From Propionivibrio sp. (GTDB lineage Bacteria > Pseudomonadota > Gammaproteobacteria > Burkholderiales > Rhodocyclaceae): a stretch of DNA of 48,759 nucleotides. The stretch covers positions 1-48,759 of the forward strand of contig NZ_JAEUOI010000018.1 in NCBI RefSeq assembly GCF_016790145.1. The letters run 5' to 3'. The number at the start of each line of letters is the position of its first letter. Positions within the stretch are counted from its first letter, which is position 1. Under the pieces are notes generated by a model that saw nothing but the letters and a program-made list of their open reading frames with translations, searched no databases and was not told the origin of the DNA. This document shows, piece by piece, positions 22,685-30,862 of this stretch. A program made the position numbers and the translations under genes.

Positions 22685-24958
22685 ACCAGGAACCTGCCTT
22701 GCCGGCAATGCATTTGAATCCGACGGACAACCAGCCCGGACAGCCTCTGCCAAGCCTGTCCAGCGCAATACCAGCAGCGTCATGTCATCTGACGCTTCGG
22801 CCTCGCCGACAAAAGCGGCGAGGTCGTCCTGCACCCGCTGCACCACATCGGCGGGAGACGCGCAGGCTGAAGCCGCTTTCAGCACTTGCACCAGACGCTC
22901 GCTGCCGTAGGCCTCGCCTGCGGCGTTCATCGCTTCGCTGATGCCATCGGTAATCAGGCACAGCGTATCGCCCGGCGACAAGCGCACCTGCTGCGCGACG
23001 TAAGCAAAATCGTCGATCACGCAGAGCGGCGGTCCCCCGGCATCGAGCGGACAAACGATATGCTCGAAGTGGCCGTCGAGCGCGATTCGCCACGGGCCAT
23101 CATGGCCGGCATTGACCAGCGACAGTTCGCCGTTGTCGACATCGAGAACGCCGATCAACAGCGTCACGAACAGCAGCTCGGCGTTCTCGCGCGCGAGTTC
23201 CTGGTTGGCCAGGGTGGCAATGGCGCCAAGGCCTTCGTGCACGCGCATGGCGATGCTCTTGGCCAGTGTCTTGGCGATGGCCATGAACAGGCTGGCCGGG
23301 ACGCCCTTGCCGGATACGTCGCCGACCATGAAGCACAGATGTTTCTCGTCAATCATGAAAAAATCGTAAAGATCGCCGCCGACATCACGCGCCGGTTCGA
23401 GCAGGGTTGCCAGCGAGAAGCGCGTCTCGCCGGCAAAGAGGCGCGTTGCATCGGGCAGCGAACCGAGCTGGATACGCCGTGCTGCGGCCAGTTCGCCAGC
23501 CGCCCGCGCCTCATTCTCGCGCAGGCGCTGACGGTCTTCCTCGAGCCGCCGGGTCTGCCGGTCGATCTCGATCATCGCGCTTGAAATCAGACTGCCGAGC
23601 ACGGCGGAAAGGCCGATGAACGTCGACGCCGAGTCGAACATCAGCCCGCTGCCGTAGAACAGGAGGTAGCCAAGTGAAATGATCAGCGCGTTCAGGCCCA
23701 TCACAACCCACGTTGGCGCACGTGCCGACTTTTTCAGCACCTGCGCGACCTTGCCATCGGTACGCGGTATGAAGGCGATCATGACCAGCGCGATCAGCGC
23801 CATCGCCGATGATTCGAGCCACTTCATCCACCATGGCCGCAGGACGAAATGGCCGTCGAACAAGCTCTCGATCAATTGCGCCTGGATCTCGACACCGGGC
23901 ACCAGATCGCCCAGGGGTGTCATGCGCATGTCAGACAGGCCCGAGCCGGTCAGCCCGATCAGCACCAGTTTTCCTGCCAGCCGTTCGGGGTCGACCTTGC
24001 CCGCCAGCACGTCGGCGGCCGACAGGGTGCGTGCTGCGCCGGCCCTGACTGGCGCATAATACAGCCACACTTCGCCATCGCTCTGTGTCGGCACCCGCAA
24101 CTCGGCAACCTGGACGGTGGTTATGCCCTGCCCCCCAACCTCCACTTCAAGGGCCGACGATGCGCTGGCCACACGCAGCATTTCCATGGCCAGTCCGGGC
24201 ACCGGCTGCTCATTGAGCGCCAGGATCAGCGGCACCCGGCGAACGACGCCCCCTTCGTAGCGGGAAACGGTGAGCAACGCCTGCCCGTGGGCTGCGGCCT
24301 GCAATTCGGGCAGGCTGGCCAGTACATAAGGGAAATTTTTCAGATAGGGCAGCGCGTCGCCGCCGGTAACACTGAGCGGAACCGTGCGCATCCCGGAGCT
24401 GGTGCTGTACGTGGCGAAATCAAAACCGGTGGCGCCGAGCACGCTGGGCACCGCGTGCAGCGACTGCGCCAACCGGGCCTCATGGCTCGGCAGGCGTTCG
24501 AGTGCACGCGCCAGCGCTGCCTGCTCCGGTGGCAGATTGGCGGCCACACGAGCGGGAGAAGTCTGATCCGGTTCCGGCATGAACATGTCGAGCCCGACGG
24601 CTGCGGGCCGGTGTTTGCCGATGGCATCGATCAGGTCGGCCAGCCGGTTGCGCGGCCACGGCCACTGTCCAAGCAGTTTCAGGCTTTGTTCATCGATGGC
24701 GACGATGGTGACCGGCTGCGATTCCGGCTGGCGCGGGAACGTGCGCTGATAACCGTCGAACAGGAACTGGCGCCCGGCCTTGAACGGATGGGCGGCGATT
24801 TCCATTGCCTGACCGGGCAACGACCCGCTCCACCAGGCCGGCAGATCGGCTTCGCTGATCACGCTGGCAAACAGCATCCAGAGCAGGATTCCTGCGGCAA
24901 CCGGGCGTCCCCGCCCGGCCAGGAAGATTTTCTTCAGCCGGCCGAACAATGCCTTCAA
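22676..24958 (-). CDS. CHASE2 sensor with PP2C (SpoIIE/RsbU-like) serine phosphatase domain
   Basis: 760 residues. An N-terminal membrane segment (about 18-35) leads into a periplasmic CHASE2 sensor (about 75-360: VTIVAIDEQSLKLLGQWPWP, then GKLVLIGLTGSGLSDMRMTP). Three hydrophobic helices and a short coiled linker follow. The C-terminal PP2C domain has ARDVGGDLYDFF, FMVGDVSGKGVPA, ITDGISEA and ASDDMTLLVL with the metal-binding Asp residues. It should dephosphorylate a phospho-STAS protein on an external signal. The start is TTG 24958, overlapping the upstream stop as TTGA. It forms an operon with the MBL-fold and STAS genes. Confidence 0.92.
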   Translation of the reverse strand: MKALFGRLKKIFLAGRGRPVAAGILLWMLFASVISEADLPAWWSGSLPGQAMEIAAHPFKAGRQFLFDGYQRTFPRQPESQPVTIVAIDEQSLKLLGQWPWPRNRLADLIDAIGKHRPAAVGLDMFMPEPDQTSPARVAANLPPEQAALARALERLPSHEARLAQSLHAVPSVLGATGFDFATYSTSSGMRTVPLSVTGGDALPYLKNFPYVLASLPELQAAAHGQALLTVSRYEGGVVRRVPLILALNEQPVPGLAMEMLRVASASSALEVEVGGQGITTVQVAELRVPTQSDGEVWLYYAPVRAGAARTLSAADVLAGKVDPERLAGKLVLIGLTGSGLSDMRMTPLGDLVPGVEIQAQLIESLFDGHFVLRPWWMKWLESSAMALIALVMIAFIPRTDGKVAQVLKKSARAPTWVVMGLNALIISLGYLLFYGSGLMFDSASTFIGLSAVLGSLISSAMIEIDRQTRRLEEDRQRLRENEARAAGELAAARRIQLGSLPDATRLFAGETRFSLATLLEPARDVGGDLYDFFMIDEKHLCFMVGDVSGKGVPASLFMAIAKTLAKSIAMRVHEGLGAIATLANQELARENAELLFVTLLIGVLDVDNGELSLVNAGHDGPWRIALDGHFEHIVCPLDAGGPPLCVIDDFAYVAQQVRLSPGDTLCLITDGISEAMNAAGEAYGSERLVQVLKAASACASPADVVQRVQDDLAAFVGEAEASDDMTLLVLRWTGLAEAVRAGCPSDSNALPARQVPGSA

Positions 24959-25911
24959 AGCGTCAGTTCCAACCCATCCCAGGCGGAAAGAACCTCCACC
25001 GCATGGCCGTCACGCGTAATTTCCTCGAAGCGACGGGTCTCGCCGAGAACCTGCTCGATGCGCCCATCGTCATAGGCCGGCTCATGATGAAACATGACCA
25101 ACCGTCGAGCACGCGCCATCTGGCACAGTTCGACGCCGACAATGTTGCTCGAATGCCCCCAGTCGGCCTTGACCGAAATGGCATCGGCCAGCGAATACAT
25201 GGCATCGAAAATGACGGCATCGGCGTTGGCGAAGAACTGGGCAAAAGCGGCGCATTCGGCTTCGTCTTCGAGTCGGTGTTCGGAGTCCGTCGAATATATG
25301 ACGCTCTTGCCCTCGTGCTCGAAACGCCAGCCGTATGAATCGCCGGCATGGCGCTGAAGTTTGGCACGCACCGTCAGGCCGGCAATGGAATACGGCGTGT
25401 CCGGCTGCAGGACGTCGAACCGGATGTCGGCGCCCAGTTGTTCAAAATCGACCGGAAACGAGGGCTCGCGTTGCTGGCGGCGAAAGGCATACTCGACGTT
25501 TTCATGGCATGAATGGACAACGATGCGATTGCCGGGAATGTAGATCGGGGTAAAAAACGGAAACCCCATGATGTGATCCCAGTGCAGATGCGACATGAAT
25601 ACGTGGTAGGTCTGCGGCTTGCCCGGACCGAAGCGCTCGATCATTGACTGACCGAACGGGCGCGCGCCGCTGCCCATGTCGAGAACGACAAACTCATCGC
25701 CGCCGGCCTCGATCTGCACGCAACTGGAGTGCCCGCCATAGGTACCGGCAATGTCAAAGCCGAGACCGTCGATATAGGCCTCGATATCGGCGCGGTGATC
25801 GAGACGACGATCACGTGCGCCCTGGACGGCCTCGATCAGCTTGACCCGAATGTCAGCCGTAGTCAGCGAAACCGGAATCGACCCGCGTGTCCCCCAGAAC
25901 CGGATTTTCAT
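24955..25911 (-). CDS. MBL-fold metallo-hydrolase (partner-switch associated)
   Basis: 318 residues of the metallo-beta-lactamase fold. MKIRFWGTRGSIPVS is typical of the cyclic-nucleotide phosphodiesterase/RNase Z-like branch. The metal motif HLHWDH (108-113) is intact, and later ligands (H in RHAGDSYG, D in STDSEH, GHSS, FHHEPAYDD) are present. The substrate is unknown; a second-messenger phosphodiesterase role is possible. Both ends overlap their neighbours by four bases (ATGA with STAS, TTGA with CHASE2-PP2C), which fixes the start and shows tight coupling. Confidence 0.88.
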   Translation of the reverse strand: MKIRFWGTRGSIPVSLTTADIRVKLIEAVQGARDRRLDHRADIEAYIDGLGFDIAGTYGGHSSCVQIEAGGDEFVVLDMGSGARPFGQSMIERFGPGKPQTYHVFMSHLHWDHIMGFPFFTPIYIPGNRIVVHSCHENVEYAFRRQQREPSFPVDFEQLGADIRFDVLQPDTPYSIAGLTVRAKLQRHAGDSYGWRFEHEGKSVIYSTDSEHRLEDEAECAAFAQFFANADAVIFDAMYSLADAISVKADWGHSSNIVGVELCQMARARRLVMFHHEPAYDDGRIEQVLGETRRFEEITRDGHAVEVLSAWDGLELTL

Positions 25912-26255
25912 TTGGCCAGCTCCGCGGCGGCGGCGTCAACGCTGTCGTAAATAGTGAAGACGAGATTGAAACGGCTGATCTGAAACACCTCCGAAACCAC
26001 CGGAGACAGCGCCGCAATGGCGATCTGGCCGTTCTGCGCCTTGACTTGCTTGGCGGCGAGCATCAGGGCACGCAAGCCGATGCTGCTTACGTAATCCACC
26101 GCGCCAAAGTCGAGCACCAGCGCTTGTCCCTGGGCGCTGCAATCATTCAGGTACGGCGCCAGGGCCTGCTGGAAATCCGCTGCACGGGAATGATCGATAC
26201 GCCCCTCAACTGACAGCACGCGCACCGTGCCGATATCGCGACAAGTCAGCTCCAT
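25908..26255 (-). CDS. STAS-domain anti-sigma-factor antagonist
   Basis: A 115-residue single STAS domain: VRVLSVEGRIDHSRAADF, then LVLDFGAVDYVSSIGLRAL, where Ser57-Ser58 sit at the SpoIIAA/RsbV phosphorylation site. It should be phosphorylated by an RsbW-like kinase and reset by a PP2C phosphatase. The phosphatase is two genes downstream in the same operon; an RsbW-like ATPase is encoded at 11131-11559. This is the first gene of the operon and shares ATGA with the MBL-fold gene. Confidence 0.92.
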   Translation of the reverse strand: MELTCRDIGTVRVLSVEGRIDHSRAADFQQALAPYLNDCSAQGQALVLDFGAVDYVSSIGLRALMLAAKQVKAQNGQIAIAALSPVVSEVFQISRFNLVFTIYDSVDAAAAELAK

Positions 26256-26331
26256 AAAAACCTCAAGTCAAATGCGTGTCGAATGATTATAAGGGCATGA
26301 ATGCTTGATCACGAAGCGATCAGCGAGTAGC

Positions 26332-26420
26332 GAGTAGGTCGGGTCAGGCCGCCAGGCTGTAACCCGGCGTTTCAGGACTGGAGCCCAGTCGGGTTACGCT
26401 AGCGCTAACCCGACCTACTC
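26332..26420. repeat. GTAGGTCGGGTTA-type palindromic repeat
   Basis: An 89-bp element with perfect 13-bp ends, GAGTAGGTCGGGT (26332-26344) and ACCCGACCTACTC (26408-26420). Nested inside is a strong hairpin, GTCGGGTTA / TAACCCGAC around CGCTAGCGC (26388-26414), and an alternative stem with GTAACCCG at 26359-26366. It looks like a dispersed repeat of the kind common in betaproteobacterial intergenic regions. It also separates the STAS operon from the lut operon and could act as a terminator between them. Confidence 0.7.
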
Positions 26421-26452
26421 AAACTCGTCCATACCCTGCAGCGTCGAGCAAT

Positions 26453-27115
26453 TCATTCGTCAGCGACAATCAGCAGATGCACTCGATATGGCCCGTGCGC
26501 ACCGAGAACCAGGGTCAGCTCAATATCGCCGGTACGCGATGGGCCGGAAACGAAATTGACGGCGTGCGGCAGTTCGCCATGCTCGGCGCGCAGCAAGGCG
26601 AAGCCGTCTTCCATCCCGGCGACAATGCGCGAAGCAGGAACGATCGCAATGTGGGTTTCCGGCAGCAGGCTGGTCGTGGCCGCCGTTTCCGCCCCGGAGA
26701 GCAGCATCAGGGTCCCTGTTTCGGCAATCGCGCAGAAGGCACCGGTAATGCCGACCAGATCGTCATGACCTGCCGCACGCGCTTCGACGTGCAGCCCCGC
26801 CGCCGCCCAGTCCAGCGCGGCATGGCACGTCCAGCAAACGCCCTTCAACGGCAAGCCATTGGCGGTCAGATAGCGGGCAACGGCCGCCGGTACCTGCGCC
26901 AGGCTGGCGACCCTGTCGAGCGTCGAGGACATCGCCAGTGCGCGCTGGCAGAAGCGCTGCGTCAAATCACCCGCAAGCCGCGGACGCGAGTTCTGTGCCC
27001 GCGCACTGAGGTAATCAAGCGCTGCTCGCCGCCGGGTGTCGACCAGCGCCGGATCGTGCGCCAGCCCGGCCCGCACGCGCGCCAGAATGTCATCACGCGA
27101 ATCTGTACCGGTCAT
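26453..27115 (-). CDS. lutC: Lactate utilization protein LutC (YkgG family)
   Basis: 220 residues from ATG 27115, which shares ATGA with the preceding half-ALDH gene. The LutC/YkgG pattern is visible in the second half: GITGAFCAIAETGTLML, ETHIAIVPASRIVAGMED, and VSGPSRTGDIELTLVLGAHGP. LutABC together oxidise L-lactate to pyruvate using iron-sulfur clusters. The N-terminal 130 residues are less conserved, with a CWTCH string at about 107. It is the last gene of the operon. Confidence 0.9.
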   Translation of the reverse strand: MTGTDSRDDILARVRAGLAHDPALVDTRRRAALDYLSARAQNSRPRLAGDLTQRFCQRALAMSSTLDRVASLAQVPAAVARYLTANGLPLKGVCWTCHAALDWAAAGLHVEARAAGHDDLVGITGAFCAIAETGTLMLLSGAETAATTSLLPETHIAIVPASRIVAGMEDGFALLRAEHGELPHAVNFVSGPSRTGDIELTLVLGAHGPYRVHLLIVADE

Positions 27116-27744
27116 GCGAATAACAGGCTGACGCCCTCTAGTGCACGCAGCCCGTCCACCGCCGCCTCGGCGCCATGCAGGATGCTGAATACACCGCCGG
27201 GGAATGCGCAACGGGCGGTCAGTTCGGCCAGCGCGAATATCGCCGATGGCATTTCAGGGTCCGGCTTGATGACGACGACCGCACCCGCCATCAAGGCCGG
27301 GACCGCAAGCCCTAGCGGGTCAAGCAGGGGTGCTGCCGCATTACCGACAATACCCACCACTCCCGGCGCGCCGGAAGCCTTAGCGTTCAGACTGCCGCAC
27401 AACAGGGCCACCGCCTTGCCCACTTCGGCCTCGGCCGCAGGCGTTTCCTTGCCGGTTTCTTCAACAATCAGCCGCGCGAAATGCCCAGCGTAGCCGGCCA
27501 GCGCTTCGCCCACGGCAATGAGCAAGGCGGCGCGCGCTGTTGCGGGCTGTGCACACCACAACGGCAGCGCGGCGTGCGCGGCCTCGACGGCTTTTTGCGC
27601 CTCAGCGGCGCCGCACAGCGGAGTTCGCCGCAAGACCTCGTGGCTGACCGGGTTACGGACATCCTGAAAGGCTGGAGCCAGCGTCAGGTAAGCGTGGCCA
27701 TTGATCCACAAGGGGATGGCCAGCGGAGCGTCGGTTTTCAGCAT
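27112..27744 (-). CDS. Half-length aldehyde dehydrogenase family protein in the lut operon
   Basis: 210 residues. The sequence aligns with the N-terminal cofactor-binding half of aldehyde dehydrogenases: LWINGHAYLTLAP, a central EETGKE, and the NAD-binding strand GLAVPALMAGAVVVIKPDPEMP. It ends near GLRALEGVSLLF, before the catalytic Glu and Cys of a full-length (about 480-residue) enzyme. It cannot be a classical dehydrogenase. The gene overlaps lutB (TGATG) and lutC (ATGA), so it is embedded in the operon and does not look like random decay. It may bind NAD or support the Lut complex; this is inferred. Confidence 0.85.
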   Translation of the reverse strand: MLKTDAPLAIPLWINGHAYLTLAPAFQDVRNPVSHEVLRRTPLCGAAEAQKAVEAAHAALPLWCAQPATARAALLIAVGEALAGYAGHFARLIVEETGKETPAAEAEVGKAVALLCGSLNAKASGAPGVVGIVGNAAAPLLDPLGLAVPALMAGAVVVIKPDPEMPSAIFALAELTARCAFPGGVFSILHGAEAAVDGLRALEGVSLLFA

Positions 27745-29177
27745 CAGCTTCCTCTGCAGTGAGTTCGTTGTTGACTGGCGTATAAATCGCGAAAAGTCCG
27801 GACCTGAGGCGCCGGGAAATCGCGGCCTTTGCTCCAGCCGGGGACGACAGCAAGATGATCAATCCGATCACGGCCACCGGCCAGCCAGGCGAGATAACGC
27901 CGAGCGAATCTTGTCGCCAAAGCATAGCAACCCGGCCTCTCGGCAAGCCACGCCCAGGCCTTGAGCAGCGCGCGCTCCCGGAAGGGACGCAAGCCGCGGG
28001 CCGTCTGCTTCTCGCGCAGCATGCGCAGCAGTTCGGGCAGAGGAATCCGTACCGGACAAACGTCGCCACACTGATTGCAAAGCGTCGACGCCTGCGGCAG
28101 TTCGAGCGCGTTCTCGAGACCGGTGAGCATGGGAGTCAGTATCGAGCCCATCGGCCCCGGATAAACCCAGCCATAGGCGTGACCGCCAATGCTGTGATAC
28201 ACCGGGCAGTGGTTCATGCACGCCGCGCAACGGATGCAATGCAGCATCGGCTGCATGTCGCTGCCGAGCAGCCCGGAACGAGCGTTATCGACCAGAATGA
28301 ACATCCTGTGTTGCGGGCCCTCCGGATCGGCTCGCTCCCTGGTTCCGCCGAGCACGGAGACATAGTTGGAAATCGACTGACCGGTCGCCGAGCGCGTCAG
28401 CAGACGCAGCAGGGTAGCCAGATCTTCCAGCGTCGGGACAATCTTTTCTATCCCGGTGATGACCACATGCACCCTGGGCAGCGTCGTCGCCAGGCGCGCG
28501 TTGCCTTCATTGGTCACCAGCGCCACACTGCCGCTTTCGGCGATCAGGAAGTTGCCGCCGGTGATGCCCATCTGCGCGCTCGTAAAATGCTCGCGCAGCA
28601 CCTCGCGCGCCTCGCGCGCGAGTTCAGGAATCCCTGTCTTGCGTGGCGTGTGGTGTGTTTTGGCGAACAGATCGGCCACCTCGTCGAGGTTCTTGTGCAT
28701 GGCCGGGGCGATGATGTGCGAAGGCGCTTCATTGCCGGCAATCTGCAGGATGTATTCGCCCAGATCGGTTTCCACCGCCTGAATGCCGGCCGCTGACAGA
28801 GCCGCGTTGAGATCGGCTTCTTCGGAGAGCATCGACTTCGACTTGACCGCCTTGCTCACGCCGTGCTGCCTGGCGATGTTTACCACATGCTCGCAGACTT
28901 CCCTGCCGTTGCGTGCCCAGAGTACGCTGGCCCCGCGTGCCGTGGCGTTCTGCTCGAAAAGTTCCAGCCAGATATCCAGGTTGTCGAGCACACGCTTGCG
29001 GATGGCCGCACCGGCATCGCGCAGCGCTTCGAAATCAGCCTCCTGATTGTAGTCGTGCTTGGCTGCGGCGAAAACATGGACAAAATTGTCCTTCACCTTG
29101 CGCAGATTGGCTTGCAGGCGCACATCGGCCAGTTTCTCGTCAACCCGTGCGCTGAAGAACATCGATTGCTGGCGCAT
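27744..29177 (-). CDS. lutB: Lactate utilization iron-sulfur protein LutB
   Basis: 477 residues of the LutB/YkgF family. The N-terminal part includes MGITGGNFLIAESGSVALVT and a conserved acidic helix region. Two ferredoxin-like cluster motifs follow: CIRCAACMNHCPVYH (about 313-327) and CNQCGDVCPVRIP (about 366-378). They carry electrons from lactate oxidation to the quinone pool at the membrane. It starts in a TGATG overlap with lutA and ends in a TGATG overlap with the half-ALDH gene. Confidence 0.93.
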   Translation of the reverse strand: MRQQSMFFSARVDEKLADVRLQANLRKVKDNFVHVFAAAKHDYNQEADFEALRDAGAAIRKRVLDNLDIWLELFEQNATARGASVLWARNGREVCEHVVNIARQHGVSKAVKSKSMLSEEADLNAALSAAGIQAVETDLGEYILQIAGNEAPSHIIAPAMHKNLDEVADLFAKTHHTPRKTGIPELAREAREVLREHFTSAQMGITGGNFLIAESGSVALVTNEGNARLATTLPRVHVVITGIEKIVPTLEDLATLLRLLTRSATGQSISNYVSVLGGTRERADPEGPQHRMFILVDNARSGLLGSDMQPMLHCIRCAACMNHCPVYHSIGGHAYGWVYPGPMGSILTPMLTGLENALELPQASTLCNQCGDVCPVRIPLPELLRMLREKQTARGLRPFRERALLKAWAWLAERPGCYALATRFARRYLAWLAGGRDRIDHLAVVPGWSKGRDFPAPQVRTFRDLYASQQRTHCRGS

Positions 29178-29914
29178 CAGTCGAGCTTTCCTTCCGCTCC
29201 GGCCAACACTTCGGCAACGTGCAGGACTCGAGTCTTTTCGTCACCCATGCGGCGCAACCTGCCTTCGATATTCAGCAGACAGCCCAGTTCGCCACCCACC
29301 ACGGCATCGGCACCGGCGATCTGCACATTGACGCATTTTCTTTCGGCAATCGCTGCCGAGAGTGCACCGAAGCGGATTGAAAAGGAACCGCCAAACCCGC
29401 AGCACTCGCCACTCGCCGGCATTTCCCTGAGGGTCAGGCCGGTCATCCCGGCCAGCAAGGCACGCGGCTGGTCCCTGATGCCGAGACGGCGCAGACCGTT
29501 GCAGGAATCGTGATAACTGACCGTGCCTGAAAACTCGCCCGGTAGCGAAGAAAGTTTGAGGATGCTGACCAGAAAATCGGTCAGCTCATAGACCTGTGCG
29601 GCCAGTCGCTCGGCACGTGCACGCCAAACCCGGTTCCCGGCAAAGAGCCCCGGATACTCGTTCCTGAGCTGATCGGCACAGGCGCCGGAAGGCACGACGA
29701 CATAATCGTAGCCCTCGAACTCGGCGATCGTCTTCCTGGCCAGCGCGCCCGCGGCCAGGCGATCTCCCGAATTGAACGCCGGCTGCCCGCAGCAGGTCTG
29801 AGTGGGAGGAACGCACACGGTGCACCCGCCAGACTCAAGCAGGCGGATTGCCGAGAATCCGACACTCGGGCGCAGGAGGTCGACAAGACAGGTGACAAAC
29901 AGGGCAACACGCAT
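29177..29914 (-). CDS. lutA: Lactate utilization protein LutA (CCG-domain)
   Basis: 245 residues from ATG 29914. Two CCG (heterodisulfide-reductase-like) modules bind Fe-S: TCCGQPAFNSG (about 41-51) with SYHDSCNGLRRLG, and ECCGFGGSFSIRFG in the C-terminal half. Together with LutB and LutC it forms the L-lactate dehydrogenase complex. It is the first gene of the operon. The 114-bp region between it and the divergent IclR gene should hold both promoters. Confidence 0.93.
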   Translation of the reverse strand: MRVALFVTCLVDLLRPSVGFSAIRLLESGGCTVCVPPTQTCCGQPAFNSGDRLAAGALARKTIAEFEGYDYVVVPSGACADQLRNEYPGLFAGNRVWRARAERLAAQVYELTDFLVSILKLSSLPGEFSGTVSYHDSCNGLRRLGIRDQPRALLAGMTGLTLREMPASGECCGFGGSFSIRFGALSAAIAERKCVNVQIAGADAVVGGELGCLLNIEGRLRRMGDEKTRVLHVAEVLAGAEGKLD

Positions 29915-30028
29915 GATAGTAAGATTATTGCAGCGCACAAGGCGCGGCGAGTATTCAATCGTTAGATCGGGCAGAGCGCCCAATAGTATGCTGCCGAAGC
30001 ACAAAACGAAAGGTAAAACAGGACCGTG

Positions 30029-30808
30029 ATGGCCGAACAATACGAAGCAAAGGCGTCGATCCAGGTCATTGAGCGCATGTTGTCACTGCTCGATGTAATG
30101 GCCGACTCTACGGAGCCGGCATCGCTCAAGACCCTCTCTCAGGCCACCGGACTGCATCCCTCAACTGCGCACCGTATTCTGGCGGTAATGACCCGGGCAC
30201 GTCTGGTTGAACGACACCATGCCAGTACCTACGCGCTTGGCATTCGCCTGCTCGAACTCGGCAGTATCGTCAAGTCGCGGATCAACATCCGCGAAGTCGC
30301 CCTGCCCTTCATGCAGAGCCTGCACGAAACGATCGGTGAAGCGATCAATCTCGGCATTCGCGACAATGACGAAATCATTTACGTTGAACGCACTTCAAGC
30401 GGTCGTTCGCTGGTGCGCGTCGTCTATCTGGTCGGAGGTCGTGCGCCCTTGCACCTGACCTCGCTGGGCAAACTGTTTCTTGCCGCCGAGAGTGTGACAG
30501 ACGTTCGCGCCTATGCCAGGCGCACCGGATTGCCGGGCAGGACACCGCATTCGCTGACCGATCTGGGCACGCTGGAAAAGGAACTCGAGAAGATTCGTCG
30601 GCATGATGTGGCCTACGACAACGAAGAAGCAGAAATCGGCCTCCGCTGCATTGCTTCGCCGATTCGTAGTGACGAAGGATTGATCATCGCCGGTCTTTCC
30701 ATCTCGGCACCGACAGATCGGCACGACCCCGGCTGGGTGGCTCAAATCAACGACACGGCAACCGCGATTTCACGTGCTCTGGGTTTTAGCCAGCCACGCA
30801 CTGGATAG
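30029..30808 (+). CDS. IclR-family transcriptional regulator
   Basis: 259 residues. The N-terminal winged helix includes SIQVIERMLSLLDVMAD and ATGLHPSTAHRILAVM. The C-terminal effector domain contains SLHETIGEAINLGIRDNDEI and the conserved LTSLGKLFLA and EAEIGLRCIASPI strings. IclR proteins sense small carboxylates. The gene is divergent from lutA, so control of lactate oxidation is the natural inference, although GntR or LldR types are more usual for lut. ATG 30029 is preferred over an adjacent GTG (30026). A terminator follows. Confidence 0.92.
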   Translation: MAEQYEAKASIQVIERMLSLLDVMADSTEPASLKTLSQATGLHPSTAHRILAVMTRARLVERHHASTYALGIRLLELGSIVKSRINIREVALPFMQSLHETIGEAINLGIRDNDEIIYVERTSSGRSLVRVVYLVGGRAPLHLTSLGKLFLAAESVTDVRAYARRTGLPGRTPHSLTDLGTLEKELEKIRRHDVAYDNEEAEIGLRCIASPIRSDEGLIIAGLSISAPTDRHDPGWVAQINDTATAISRALGFSQPRTG

Positions 30809-30818
30809 ACTGGTCGAT

Positions 30819-30842
30819 AGCCACGGATCGCCGTGGCTTTTT
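30819..30842 (+). terminator. Rho-independent terminator after iclR
   Basis: AGCCACGG and CCGTGGCT pair around ATCG and are followed by TTTTT, 10 bp after the stop codon. Confidence 0.85.
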
Positions 30843-30862
30843 CCTGAATGCGGTTGCAGCAG

